Below, piece by piece: positions 44,449 through 54,776 of a DNA stretch of 64,000 bases. Every line of letters starts with the position of its first letter. The stretch's first letter is position 1. Made by a program: the position numbers and the translations under genes. The DNA comes from an uncultured Lachnospiraceae bacterium (GTDB lineage: Bacteria > Bacillota > Clostridia > Lachnospirales > Lachnospiraceae), in assembly GCA_910584915.1 (NCBI GenBank), contig CAJUDM010000001.1:305592-369591 (forward strand), given 5' to 3'. Under the pieces are notes generated by a model that saw only the letters and a program-made list of their open reading frames with translations, had not been told where the DNA came from and did no database searches.

Positions 44449-45257
44449 GAAAATTGATCAAATATGAATTCAAGCACACATCAAAGACAATGTTTACGAC
44501 TTTTGCCGTGCTCGCCGTCGCCACGCTTATGGGCTCTATCGCTCTCCGGCAGGTGGACCGGGGCACAGCCGGTAACGGGAATTTTTTCACGGCCATCAGT
44601 GTGATCATGCTTATCCTTTACTTTATCGCCATTATCGGGATTTACTGCGTAGATTTTATCTACCTCTGTTATCATTACCATAAAACCATGTATTCCTCAC
44701 AGGGATACCTTACCCACACACTGCCGGTCTCTCCTGCCGCTGTTTTCAACGTGAAGATCCTGACCATTTTTATCTGGACACTTGCCTCTACCGTTTTATC
44801 AACGCTCTCTGTGCTGATCCTTCTGCAGGTTGGCTCCGGCGGCGAGTTTTTCGGGGCGTTTGCCGATCTCTCATGGGATGGCTTTTCCCGGAGTGTGAGA
44901 GAACTGTTCGGTATGTCTGCCGGATGTCTGCTCTTCCTGTTCTTTGTAGAGTTTGTCCTCAGTATTCTCTGGTATATTATGTGGATCACCGCCAGCATGG
45001 CGATCGGTCAGCTCTTTCAGGGCAGCCGCACGGGATTCAGCATTCTCGCCGGTTTCTGTATCTACATGGTAAACCAGATCGCCAGCACTGTTTATCTGGC
45101 TGCCTTCGGCTATAACCTCGACGAATTTCTCAACGGGAATTTCAAGTCCTTTATGAATTACGTGATGGGCGGCAGCATTGGGATAACCGCGGTTCTTCTC
45201 ATTCTTTTGTATTTGATATGCCTTTATATCAATAAGAGAAGGCTGAATCTGGAATAA
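44442..45257 (+). CDS. ABC transporter permease, six-helix type
   Basis: The 271-residue protein begins KLIKYEFKHTSKTM, a basic amphipathic segment typical of ABC-2 permeases, followed by six membrane helices. It is translated by overlap with the ATPase gene. No sequence motif reveals the substrate. Confidence 0.82.
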   Translation: MLGKLIKYEFKHTSKTMFTTFAVLAVATLMGSIALRQVDRGTAGNGNFFTAISVIMLILYFIAIIGIYCVDFIYLCYHYHKTMYSSQGYLTHTLPVSPAAVFNVKILTIFIWTLASTVLSTLSVLILLQVGSGGEFFGAFADLSWDGFSRSVRELFGMSAGCLLFLFFVEFVLSILWYIMWITASMAIGQLFQGSRTGFSILAGFCIYMVNQIASTVYLAAFGYNLDEFLNGNFKSFMNYVMGGSIGITAVLLILLYLICLYINKRRLNLE

Positions 45258-45336
45258 ACCCTCGAAAAACGGCAGAAAATAGCAACTTTTTGCCAGAAAT
45301 GAAGCTATAAATTAATACACGCAAATTGCTGATCCA

Positions 45337-45527
45337 TGGTATAATATCCACGAAAGCAATGAGCAGTGCGGAAAAAGGCTGATAAAAAGATGCGTTGTGC
45401 TCGCACATAAGCAGATTTTTATCCGGCTTTTTCCATAGGGCGAACGCCCGTGAGCTCAAAAAACCGCAGGTTTTTTGAGCGGGCACTGCGGCGCTGGTAT
45501 CATATCTATCGATATGATACCGGCGCC
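45337..45527 (+). promoter_or_regulatory. Multi-hairpin element C: structured leader of the Fic operon
   Basis: An extended -10 (TGGTATAAT, 45337-45345) is followed by a closing stem (GCAGTGC 45363-45369, GCACTGC 45483-45489) around three arms: 45370-45434, 45438-45449 and 45454-45480 (12 perfect pairs). A fourth hairpin (45490-45527) has GGCGC and GGTATCATAT stems. The predicted leader of about 200 bases is almost all paired. Plan as in 22581-22756 and 40890-41054. Confidence 0.6.
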
Positions 45528-45554
45528 GGGCGGCAAAATATCAGGGGGTTTTCC

Positions 45555-46355
45555 ATGACTCAATATGAAAAAATATTAGAATTATGGCATCGCAAAAATA
45601 TACAGACAGACGCGGAACTTGCTGAAGTTTTGAACGGACACAGCATCCTGTTTGCATTTCACTCCGGGAAACTGGAAAATGACAACATTACCTACCATGA
45701 CACCAGAGAAATTTTTGAGCATGACGGCGTCACCTCTTATACCGGCGACCTGCGCACATTATTTGAAATTCGCAATGCAAAAGAAGCATATGAATTATTT
45801 CTCTGCGCATTTCGCGACAGACGTCCATTAAACGAGTCATTCATCATGGAATTGCAACTCCAGTTAACTCATGGCACCTACGATACAAGGCGGTGGCAGT
45901 TAGGCGAACGTCCCGGTAAATATAAACTTCATGATTATGTGACAGGAAAACATGAGATTGGTGCAGCTCCTGAAGATGTCCCGGAAGAAATGAATGAACT
46001 GCTGGACGAGCTTCAGGCAGAACTACAAAATATGGATCCTGAGAGTATCCTGACCGCGGCAGCATATTTCCATGCCAAATTTGAAAATATCCATCCCTTC
46101 GCTGATGGCAACGGAAGAACCGGACGACTGGCAATGAACTATCTGCTTGTACTTTATAACCATCCTCCCATCACTATCCACGAGGAAGATCGGCTCGGTT
46201 ACTACAACGCGCTGGAAGCATGGGATACCGGGCAGAAGCTTACACCGCTCTGTGCATTTCTTCAGGCACAGACAGAAAAGACATGGGAAAGGATGCTTAC
46301 AGGAAAAGAAAAATCTAAACATAAAACTCTGACAGAACAGGAGGAACAACCTTGA
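45555..46355 (+). CDS. Fic-domain protein with N-terminal inhibitory motif
   Basis: The 266-residue protein has the complete Fic active-site motif HPFADGNGRTGR (about residue 183), so it should be able to transfer AMP or a similar group to hydroxyl residues. The N-terminal HSGKLEND fits the inhibitory motif (S/TxxxE(G/N)) of class II Fic proteins, which holds the enzyme silent until relieved. The ATG at 45555 follows a GGGGG site. Its stop overlaps the TTG start of the next gene (TTGA). Target unknown. Confidence 0.88.
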   Translation: MTQYEKILELWHRKNIQTDAELAEVLNGHSILFAFHSGKLENDNITYHDTREIFEHDGVTSYTGDLRTLFEIRNAKEAYELFLCAFRDRRPLNESFIMELQLQLTHGTYDTRRWQLGERPGKYKLHDYVTGKHEIGAAPEDVPEEMNELLDELQAELQNMDPESILTAAAYFHAKFENIHPFADGNGRTGRLAMNYLLVLYNHPPITIHEEDRLGYYNALEAWDTGQKLTPLCAFLQAQTEKTWERMLTGKEKSKHKTLTEQEEQP

Positions 46356-46855
46356 GTAAACATATATTCATCGCATTTTGTTGTACTTCTTTACTGATAT
46401 TCCATACCGGTTGCGGCGCACAGGTCTCACAGAAGCCTGTGCTGAACGATTCTGAAATCACGTTGGATACAACCACTGTTGACGGGCAGGAATACTACCT
46501 GCTGACTACCTCGGAAGATCTCAACGCCATTGGAGAAATCTACCCTCTATCCGGAAATTACATGCTGGCAAACGATATCACCATGTCTGGGGAATGGACC
46601 CCCATCGGCAATTCAGAAAATCCATTCACGGGAATATTTGACGGCAACGGTTATACGATTGACAGTCTGATGGCAACACCGGAAGCCAATGGCTTTTTCG
46701 GGGTTGCGAAAGATGCCGTCATAAGAAATGTAATACTGGAAAATGCAAATTTTGACGGCTTTTTCCCCATGGTCCATCACTCGACAGAGACGGAAATAGA
46801 GGGATGCTCCATAAACGCCGAAACACAGACGCAAAAAGAACCGAAACACTTATAA
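46352..46855 (+). CDS. Lipoprotein with GLUG-like repeats, coupled to Fic
   Basis: The 167-residue protein has a signal peptide with a lipobox-like HTGC (Cys about residue 21). The mature part has the pattern SGNYMLANDITMSGEWTPIGN, FTGIFDGNGYTIDSLMA and GFFGVAKDAVIRNVILENANFDGFF, which resembles GLUG-type beta repeats of surface proteins. The start is TTG overlapping the Fic stop by four bases, so it is translationally coupled. No ligand is known. A cytoplasmic Fic enzyme paired with a surface protein is unusual. Confidence 0.75.
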   Translation: MSKHIFIAFCCTSLLIFHTGCGAQVSQKPVLNDSEITLDTTTVDGQEYYLLTTSEDLNAIGEIYPLSGNYMLANDITMSGEWTPIGNSENPFTGIFDGNGYTIDSLMATPEANGFFGVAKDAVIRNVILENANFDGFFPMVHHSTETEIEGCSINAETQTQKEPKHL

Positions 46856-46890
46856 ACTACTCTGTACTTTCAATTCACACCAATTAATAT

Positions 46891-46945
46891 GCTCCCTTTC
46901 GGACAGGCAGGTTTTATCATTTCACCTGCCTGTCCGAAAGGGAGC
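46891..46945. terminator. Perfect 22-bp inverted repeat between convergent genes
   Basis: A 22-bp arm (46891-46912) pairs without mismatch with 46924-46945 across 11 bases. It lies between the ends of the lipoprotein and dnaJ genes and probably stops transcription from both sides, but no T-run follows. A further hairpin (CTAATCAAGG with CCTTGATTAG, 46956-46991) covers the dnaJ stop. Confidence 0.55.
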
Positions 46946-46987
46946 TTGACTCTCTAATCAAGGTTGAAAGATTTTTTTTAGCCTTGA

Positions 46988-48154
46988 TTAGAACAATTTT
47001 CTTTTCCTTCTCTTTCCGCCGCCGCTCTCCGCCTGCTTTTCTTCGCCTGCCTTTTTTGCGGCATTCAGAGAATCACCCGTCAACTCGTCAAACTTTCTGA
47101 GCAGTTCTTTCGCCTCCGACGAAAGCTTCTCCGGCGTCTGGATCACCAGCGTCACATAGTGATCGCCTCTGACTTCCTTATTCCGGAGCGTGGGCACGCC
47201 CTTCCCTTTCAGGCGCACTTTCGTATCGGTCTGAGTACCCGCTTTCACTTCATAGGCAACTCTGCCGTCCACCGTATCGACGAGCACTTCACCGCCCAAC
47301 GCCGCCACCGCATAGGATACCGGCACGGTGGAGAAAATATTATAGTCCTGACGCCGGAAGATCGGATGGCGTCCCACCACGACTTCTACCAGAACATCCC
47401 CTCTCGGTCCGCCGTTCACACCCGGTTCTCCAAGGCCGCTCTTGCGGATGCACTGCCCGTTGTCAATGCCTGCCGGAATCTCCATGGCAAATTTCTTTCG
47501 CATCGGCACATACCCGGAGCCGTGACAGTCCTGGCATCTCTCCTTAATGATCTTACCTGTGCCGCGGCAGTCGGGACAAGTCTGAATATTTCTCACTGTG
47601 CCGAAGAAGGACTGAGAAGTCATGACCACCTGGCCCTTGCCTCCGCACTTCGGACAGGTTTCCGGGCTTGTTCCCGGTTTTGCTCCGCTGCCGTGGCAGG
47701 TCTTACACTCTTCCTTCACGCTAAGTTCCAGTTCTTTTGTACAGCCGAAAACCGCCTCATCAAAACTGATGCGCACAGAAGTACGGATATTGGCTCCCTG
47801 CATCGGTCCGCTGCTGCCGCCCCGCCTGCTTCTGCCGCCGCCGAAAAGATCTCCGAAGATATCCCCGAAGATATCCGTGAAATCCATGCCGCTGAAATCA
47901 AAGCCTCCGGCGCCGCCTGCTCCGTCAAAAGCCGCATGTCCAAACTGGTCATACTGCCGCCGTTTCTCAGGATCGCTGAGCACCGCGTAAGCTTCAGAAG
48001 CTTCCTTGAATTTCTTCTCCGCTTCGGCATCGCCGGGATTCATATCCGGATGATACTTTTTTGCGAGAACTCTGTATGCTTTTTTCAGTGCCGCCTCATC
48101 TGCATTCTTATCGACGCCGAGCACCTCATAGTAATCTCTTTTCTGTTCAGCCAT
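46988..48154 (-). CDS. dnaJ: Chaperone DnaJ
   Basis: The 388-residue type I J-protein has the J domain with HPD (KKYHPDMNPGD), a Gly/Phe-rich linker, four zinc-binding CxxCxGxG motifs (CKTCHGSG, CPKCGGKG, CPDCRGTG, CQDCHGSG) and the C-terminal substrate domain. It stimulates DnaK ATPase. It starts after AAAGAGGAAAG. Confidence 0.97.
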   Translation of the reverse strand: MAEQKRDYYEVLGVDKNADEAALKKAYRVLAKKYHPDMNPGDAEAEKKFKEASEAYAVLSDPEKRRQYDQFGHAAFDGAGGAGGFDFSGMDFTDIFGDIFGDLFGGGRSRRGGSSGPMQGANIRTSVRISFDEAVFGCTKELELSVKEECKTCHGSGAKPGTSPETCPKCGGKGQVVMTSQSFFGTVRNIQTCPDCRGTGKIIKERCQDCHGSGYVPMRKKFAMEIPAGIDNGQCIRKSGLGEPGVNGGPRGDVLVEVVVGRHPIFRRQDYNIFSTVPVSYAVAALGGEVLVDTVDGRVAYEVKAGTQTDTKVRLKGKGVPTLRNKEVRGDHYVTLVIQTPEKLSSEAKELLRKFDELTGDSLNAAKKAGEEKQAESGGGKRRKRKLF

Positions 48155-48265
48155 GTTGCTTTCCTCTTTAATCTGAATCTTTTTTCGATACAGCCATGAA
48201 ACAACGTATCGCCGCTTACGACGTTTCCGCGGACAGCCCTACGTTTGGCTCATTGCTCGCAGGAA

Positions 48266-48310
48266 TAAAAATTTCTCAGCCTGCAGAATGTGCAGGCTCA
48301 GAAATTTTTA
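48266..48310 (-). terminator. Attenuating hairpin between dnaK and dnaJ
   Basis: A stem of about 19 pairs with one mismatch (TAAAAATTTCT with AGAAATTTTTA outside, GCCTGCA with TGCAGGC inside) is followed on the minus strand by TTCCTGC. It lies in the 188-base gap and would give more DnaK than DnaJ. Confidence 0.55.
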
Positions 48311-48342
48311 CCTTATCCTGTATCTCAGGCATTTCCTGATCT

Positions 48343-50235
<1,893 letters not shown>

Positions 50236-50354
50236 AATGTTTCTCCTCCTAACTATATGAAATGTTTTATTGTTCTATATTGTCAATGATACCTGCCGAT
50301 CTCAAAATTCCCTTTCGCGCGGACGCGAAACTCTGCATTTTCAGTCTTCCGGTA

Positions 50355-51035
50355 TCAGCTTACAACCGCCACCATACTGTGCCTCACCACACTGTCCCTG
50401 TAAGTGTAGCCCTTCATCATCTCCTGGGCTATAATGCCGGATCCATACTCTTCGCTCTCCACCTGCATGACCGCATTGTGCAGATTCGGATCAAATTCTT
50501 TTCCGACAGCCTCGATCGGTTTCACACCCAGATTGTCAAACTCTGTCAGGATCTGCTTATAGACCATCTGCATCCCGGAGGCAAAAGGCGTTTCCTTCTC
50601 CTCCCCGGACAATCCCGAGAGCCCTCTCTCAAAATTATCTACGATCGGAAGCATCTTCTCGATCACACTCTTTGCTCCCACTTCAAACATCGCTGATTTT
50701 TCTTTTTCCGTCCGGTTTCTGAAATTCTCAAATTCCGCCAGCTGGCGCTTTACCTTATCTTCCAGTTCTCCGATCTTTTCATTCAGTGCCTCTGTCTTTT
50801 TCTCTTCCTTACTCTTTTTGCGGAAGCCTTTTTTCTCTTTTTCCCTGCCTGCCTTATCAGCCTCCGGTGTTTTTTCCGTTTCAGCCGATTCCGCTTCTTC
50901 TGTCGATCCCTCCGGATCCTGCTGTCCGCCTTCTTCCGGCGCCTTTTCTGCCTCTTCTTCCGTCTCTGCTTCTGCAGCCGCTTTACTCTCCTGGTCAGAA
51001 ACAGTCTCTCTCCGTTCTTCTTCGGCGTTCACCAT
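50355..51035 (-). CDS. grpE: Nucleotide exchange factor GrpE
   Basis: The 226-residue protein (from the ATG at 51035) has a long acidic N-terminal segment rich in Glu and Ala, a coiled coil, and the conserved end PIEAVGKEFDPNLHNAVMQVESEEYGSGIIAQEMMKGYTYRDSVVRHSMVAV. It releases ADP from DnaK. The ATG at 51035 has AGGA seven bases before; an ATG at 51065 has its A/G-rich site too close. Usual GrpE is about 190-220 residues; the acidic N-terminus is long. Confidence 0.94.
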   Translation of the reverse strand: MVNAEEERRETVSDQESKAAAEAETEEEAEKAPEEGGQQDPEGSTEEAESAETEKTPEADKAGREKEKKGFRKKSKEEKKTEALNEKIGELEDKVKRQLAEFENFRNRTEKEKSAMFEVGAKSVIEKMLPIVDNFERGLSGLSGEEKETPFASGMQMVYKQILTEFDNLGVKPIEAVGKEFDPNLHNAVMQVESEEYGSGIIAQEMMKGYTYRDSVVRHSMVAVVS

Positions 51036-51175
51036 ATCTTTTTCCTTTTCTGCCACGATCCTCATTCCTTTCTGAATATTCGATAAATAATGATCCTTTC
51101 TCTCCCGTATCTGAAATCCTGTCCGTATATCGCAACAAGCTGTCTCTCATATAAACTCAATATTTCTTACAGCCG

Positions 51176-52201
51176 CTATATCTCATACAGCTTATCCATC
51201 TGCTTTTTCATATTCTTTAAAGCATCCACAACCTTCTCATAATCCATCCGCTTCGGTCCGATGACGCCTATCGTTCCTTTCATCCCGGAACCCAGTTCAT
51301 AGGTCGCTGTCACCACACTGCAGTCCTTCATATTTGCCATCGGTGTCTCTTCCCCGATATAAACCTGAATACCTGTATTTTTTTCATCTGTCAGCGTCCC
51401 CTGCACCAACTCCGTAAGCTGCTTCTTTTCCTCAAAGGCGGAGATCAGTTCACTGGCGCGCTGTCCGTCCGAGAGCTCCGGGTAACGGAAAATATTGTTG
51501 GCACCGCTGGTGTAGATCTGGAGATCGTCATCCGCCCTTATCGCCTCCGCCACCGCATCGATCACACCGCTGACGATCTCGCTGTGGATACCGGCGGTCT
51601 GCTTCATGGCAGCTATCATGCCCAGGTTGATCTCATCGATGGACAATCCGTTCAAATTTGTATTGAGAAGCATATTGAGCTTCAGGATCGTCTCATCATC
51701 CAGTTCCTCCTGCACTTCCAGCATATTATTGCGGATCACGTTTCCCTCCACCACGATCACCGCCAGAAGCTGTCTCGCATCCACCCGGGAAAGCTGGATA
51801 AACTTTACTTTATTATGATGCACTGTCGGCGCGGAGATCAGCGTGGCATAGTTCGTATTGTTGGCGAGCACCCTTGCAACCTGCTTTAAGAGATGTTCAA
51901 TCTTATCCTCCCTCTCGAGAAGCAGATTTTTCATCTCCTCCACTTCCTTTTCCTTCTCCAGCATCATGTTATCCACATACAGGCGATATCCCTTATCCGA
52001 GGGGATCCGCCCCGCCGAAGTATGGGGCTGCAGGATATATCCCAGTTCTTCCAGATCTGCCATCTCATTGCGGATGGTCGCCGAACTTAAGTTTAAATCA
52101 GTATATTTGGAGATCGTCCGGCTTCCCACCGGCTCTCCGGTCTCAAGATAGTTGCGGATAACGGCCTGCAGAATTTTCAGTTTTCGATCATCTAATTCCA
52201 T
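51176..52201 (-). CDS. hrcA: Heat-inducible transcription repressor HrcA
   Basis: The 341-residue protein begins MELDDRKLKILQAVIRNYLETGEPVGSRTI (winged helix) and contains the GAF-like central domain with GSGMKGTIGVIGPKRMDYEKV at the end. It binds CIRCE sites and keeps the chaperone operon repressed. A perfect CIRCE lies 95 bases upstream. ATG at 52201 follows GAGGGTG; a GTG four codons earlier is too close to the site. Confidence 0.96.
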   Translation of the reverse strand: MELDDRKLKILQAVIRNYLETGEPVGSRTISKYTDLNLSSATIRNEMADLEELGYILQPHTSAGRIPSDKGYRLYVDNMMLEKEKEVEEMKNLLLEREDKIEHLLKQVARVLANNTNYATLISAPTVHHNKVKFIQLSRVDARQLLAVIVVEGNVIRNNMLEVQEELDDETILKLNMLLNTNLNGLSIDEINLGMIAAMKQTAGIHSEIVSGVIDAVAEAIRADDDLQIYTSGANNIFRYPELSDGQRASELISAFEEKKQLTELVQGTLTDEKNTGIQVYIGEETPMANMKDCSVVTATYELGSGMKGTIGVIGPKRMDYEKVVDALKNMKKQMDKLYEI

Positions 52202-52295
52202 TGCTGTTATCACCCTCCTATCTTATTTTCCCCATATTCTTATAAGATACTACATATTATCCCTATAGAATAGTATATGAGGTTTTTAAAATTTG

Positions 52296-52322
52296 TTAGC
52301 ACTCATTTGGATAGAGTGCTAA
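52296..52322. promoter_or_regulatory. CIRCE operator
   Basis: TTAGCACTC, nine bases, GAGTGCTAA: a perfect match to the CIRCE consensus. It lies just downstream of the hrcA promoter. Confidence 0.97.
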
Positions 52323-52336
52323 TATCTTCTTACCAT

Positions 52337-52365
52337 AAAATATCACTTAGCCCTCATCATGTCAA
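52337..52365 (-). promoter_or_regulatory. Promoter of the hrcA-grpE-dnaK-dnaJ operon
   Basis: TTGACA (52360-52365), 17 bases, TATTTT (52337-52342). CIRCE begins about eight bases after the predicted start. Confidence 0.75.
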
Positions 52366-52399
52366 TTGATTTTTCTAAATTAATTCTAAAATATATCTA

Positions 52400-52443
52400 A
52401 AAAAGAGTGGGAGTGTGATTTTATATCAACTCCCGCTCTTTTT
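52400..52443 (-). terminator. Terminator after the VapBC-like remnant
   Basis: AAAAAGAGTGGGAGT pairs with ACTCCCGCTCTTTTT; T-run on the minus strand. Confidence 0.7.
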
Positions 52444-52488
52444 ATACAGCCGTTTCATTTTTTCTTCAGCAGTTTATTCCGTTGTCTG

Positions 52489-52718
52489 TCAAATTTCCGG
52501 CTCCGCCGCCTCAACTTCCTCCAAAAATCCAAGCAGGCTCTCTGCAATCTCTTTCCTGCTGACAGCATAAACGCCTTTTAAAACATAAACAACTTCCGCG
52601 ATAATTCTATGCTTACCTGTACAGTTTCTTTTTTTATTATGCATTCTGCTTCTGAGGCCATTTCTTCATTATCATTCAGCAAATATCTTAAAATCATATT
52701 GGTATCAAGCATTACCAT
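52489..52718 (-). pseudogene. PIN-domain (VapC-like) toxin remnant with frameshift
   Basis: Reading starts MVMLDTNMILRYLLNDNEEMASEAE, the first PIN strand with the catalytic aspartate and threonine. About 30 codons in, the frame breaks near 52630; in the next frame it goes on as IIAEVVYVLKGVYAVSRKEIAE to a stop at 52489, typical of PIN helices, but ends at about half the normal length of 130 residues. It follows a small antitoxin-like ORF with 14 bases overlap. Confidence 0.65.
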
Positions 52719-52818
52719 ATTTTTCTACTACCGCCTTTTCCCACGCTGATTTTTCCTGCTTCTGTAAATCAGGATTTGCATATTTTGATAATGATCCTCT
52801 CGCTGTTGGCTGTTTCAT
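52705..52818 (-). pseudogene. VapB-like antitoxin remnant
   Basis: Thirty-seven codons from an ATG at 52818: MKQPTARGSLSKYANPDLQK and then a Glu/Lys-rich end EKSAWEKAVVEKYGNA. The pattern ARGSLSKYANP with an EKxAWExAxxEKYGN tail is that of small antitoxins paired with PIN toxins. The frame stays open upstream of the ATG to about 52890 (LIITVLDEFIQDTVAE) but has no ATG there, so the N-terminus may be lost or use TTG. Overlap with the toxin start fits a coupled pair. Confidence 0.5.
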
Positions 52819-52933
52819 TTCTGCCACCGTATCCTGAATAAACTCATCCAGTACTGTAATGATCAACCGTTGATTTTTTTTTGCTAATATAATTCTTTTT
52901 CTATTCTATAGCTGTATGTTTTTTAACCAATAT

Positions 52934-54430
52934 TTACCGATACACCGCCGCATTCCATCTCAGCTCATTCTTAAAGTTCCTGATCGTCGTATCCGCATCG
53001 ATGACAACGCTCTCGATGCCCATCGCATCCGCCCAGTCTGCCATCTGTTCGGATGTCAGGTCATAGGAGAACGCCGTATGGTGTGCGCCGCCTGCCAGTA
53101 TCCACGCCTCGGCGCCTGTGTACAGGTTCGGCTTCGGCTCCCAGAAGTTTGTTGCCACAGGGAGCTTCGGCATCGGTTTCTCCACCTTCCTGCAGTCCAC
53201 CTCGTTGATGATCAGGCGGAACCTTGTTCCCAGATCCACCAGCGATGTCGCAATACCCGGTCCCTCTTTGGAGGTGAATACAAGTCTCGCGGGATCCTCC
53301 CTGTCACCCATCGACAGAGGCTGACACTTGATGCTGATCGGGCCTTCCGCGATGGACGGACAGATCTCCAGCATATGAGCCTGCAGGATACCCTCTTTGC
53401 CTTTTACCAGATTGTAAGTGTAATCCTCCAGCATGGAAGTTCCCTTCGCATCCTTCATGCCGCTTGTCATCAGCTTCATAATGCATACCATGGCAGCCAC
53501 CTTCCAGTCACCCTCCGCACCGAAACCGTAACCTTTCTCCTCTAACCTCTGAATCGCCAGACCCGGAAGCTGCTTTAAAGCGCCCAGATCGCCAAAATGC
53601 GTCACGATCGCCTGATAGTTCTTCTCCTCCAGGAAGCGCTCGAAACCGATCTCGATCTGCGCCTGCACCGCCACGTGGCGCCTGAACTCGGCGGGATCCC
53701 TGCCCTCCAGCAGGATCTCATATTTATCATAGTACTCATCTACCAGCGCATTGGTGTCGGATTCGGATACGGCGCCCACCGCCTCGGCGATCTCGTTCAC
53801 CGGATAAGTATCCACCTCCCAGCCGAACTTCAGCTGCGCCTCCACCTTATCACCTTCTGTCACCGCTACATTTCTCATATTATCGGCTACACGCATCACC
53901 CTAACATGGCTGGATTCGATCACGCCGATGGCAGTCCGCATCCAGGAAGCGATCCGCTCCTGCACATTTCTGTCGGACCAGTGCCCCATGACAACTTTTC
54001 TCTCGATGCCCATGCGGCTCACGATATGGCCGTATTCCCTGTCGCCATGTGCCGCCTGGTTCTCGTTCATAAAATCCATATCGATAGTATCATAGGGAAT
54101 CTCTTCATTAAACTGTGTATGTAAATGAAGGAGCGGCTTCCTGTATTCCTGCAGTCCCAGGATCCAGGACTTCGCAGGTGAGAAGGTGTGCATCCACGTG
54201 ATAACGCCCGCACATTCCTCATCCGTATTCGCCTCATTGAAAGTCCTTCTGATCAGTTCATTCGTGATCAACGTAGGTTTCCAGACAACCTCAAACGGCA
54301 GGATCCCTGATTTATTCAGTTCCTCCACGATGATCTGGGAATGCTTCGCCACTTTTTTCAGGCACTCATCACCATAAAGATCCTGGGAACCCGTGCAAAA
54401 CCAAAATTTGTAATTCTTTACTGCTTTCAT
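52934..54430 (-). CDS. araA: L-arabinose isomerase
   Basis: The 498-residue protein begins KNYKFWFCTGSQDLYGDECL, has NEEIPYDTIDMDFMNENQAAHGDREYG, the Glu and His metal ligands in GFGAEGDWKVA and the C-terminal ILAGGAHHTAFS. It converts L-arabinose to L-ribulose. It starts after GGAGGG and has its own promoter at 54550-54578. No araB or araD is present in the window. Confidence 0.97.
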   Translation of the reverse strand: MKAVKNYKFWFCTGSQDLYGDECLKKVAKHSQIIVEELNKSGILPFEVVWKPTLITNELIRRTFNEANTDEECAGVITWMHTFSPAKSWILGLQEYRKPLLHLHTQFNEEIPYDTIDMDFMNENQAAHGDREYGHIVSRMGIERKVVMGHWSDRNVQERIASWMRTAIGVIESSHVRVMRVADNMRNVAVTEGDKVEAQLKFGWEVDTYPVNEIAEAVGAVSESDTNALVDEYYDKYEILLEGRDPAEFRRHVAVQAQIEIGFERFLEEKNYQAIVTHFGDLGALKQLPGLAIQRLEEKGYGFGAEGDWKVAAMVCIMKLMTSGMKDAKGTSMLEDYTYNLVKGKEGILQAHMLEICPSIAEGPISIKCQPLSMGDREDPARLVFTSKEGPGIATSLVDLGTRFRLIINEVDCRKVEKPMPKLPVATNFWEPKPNLYTGAEAWILAGGAHHTAFSYDLTSEQMADWADAMGIESVVIDADTTIRNFKNELRWNAAVYR

Positions 54431-54549
54431 TGATTACCCTCCATAATCTGTTTTCGCATATCTCCCCGGACGTAAAGCAGCGGGAGATATACGCACCTTT
54501 GGTTTTGCTATCCTTCTGCTTTACCTGTTTCTATTCTTCTGCACTTTAT

Positions 54550-54578
54550 ATTATAAACAACCTGTCTCCATTAGTCAA
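54550..54578 (-). promoter_or_regulatory. araA promoter
   Basis: TTGACT (54573-54578), 17 bases, TATAAT (54550-54555). The leader carries a 9-bp hairpin (ATATCTCCC 54458-54466 with GGGAGATAT 54482-54490). The 54431-54776 gap otherwise holds only the terminator at 54729-54769. Confidence 0.75.
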
Positions 54579-54728
54579 CAAACCCGCCGCAAGCAACGGT
54601 ATATGTTGCCCTCGCGGCATTCGCCAAATGTCTGCCTCGCAGCCGCCTGGCTCATTGCCCGCTGGAATCAATCCTTTCCGTATCCAAAATCCGGTTCAGA
54701 GCAGCAGTTCAGGCACTATATCAACAAA

Positions 54729-54769
54729 ACGGCAGGGTATACTCCCAAATCAGAAATATACCCTGCCGT
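54729..54769 (-). terminator. Terminator after the InlB-repeat gene
   Basis: ACGGCAGGGTATA pairs perfectly with TATACCCTGCCGT; TTTTGTTG follows on the minus strand. Confidence 0.75.
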
Positions 54770-54776
54770 CCTACTT

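Noticed and set aside
46891..46945. Possible insertion-sequence end
   Set aside because: No transposase gene is nearby and there is only one copy of the repeat, so an IS cannot be supported.
43011..46987. Possible prophage or integrative element
   Set aside because: No integrase, phage gene or attachment-site duplication is seen; gene content fits a small accessory cassette.
52296..52322. Possible novel palindromic repeat
   Set aside because: It is a perfect CIRCE element in front of hrcA and is fully explained.
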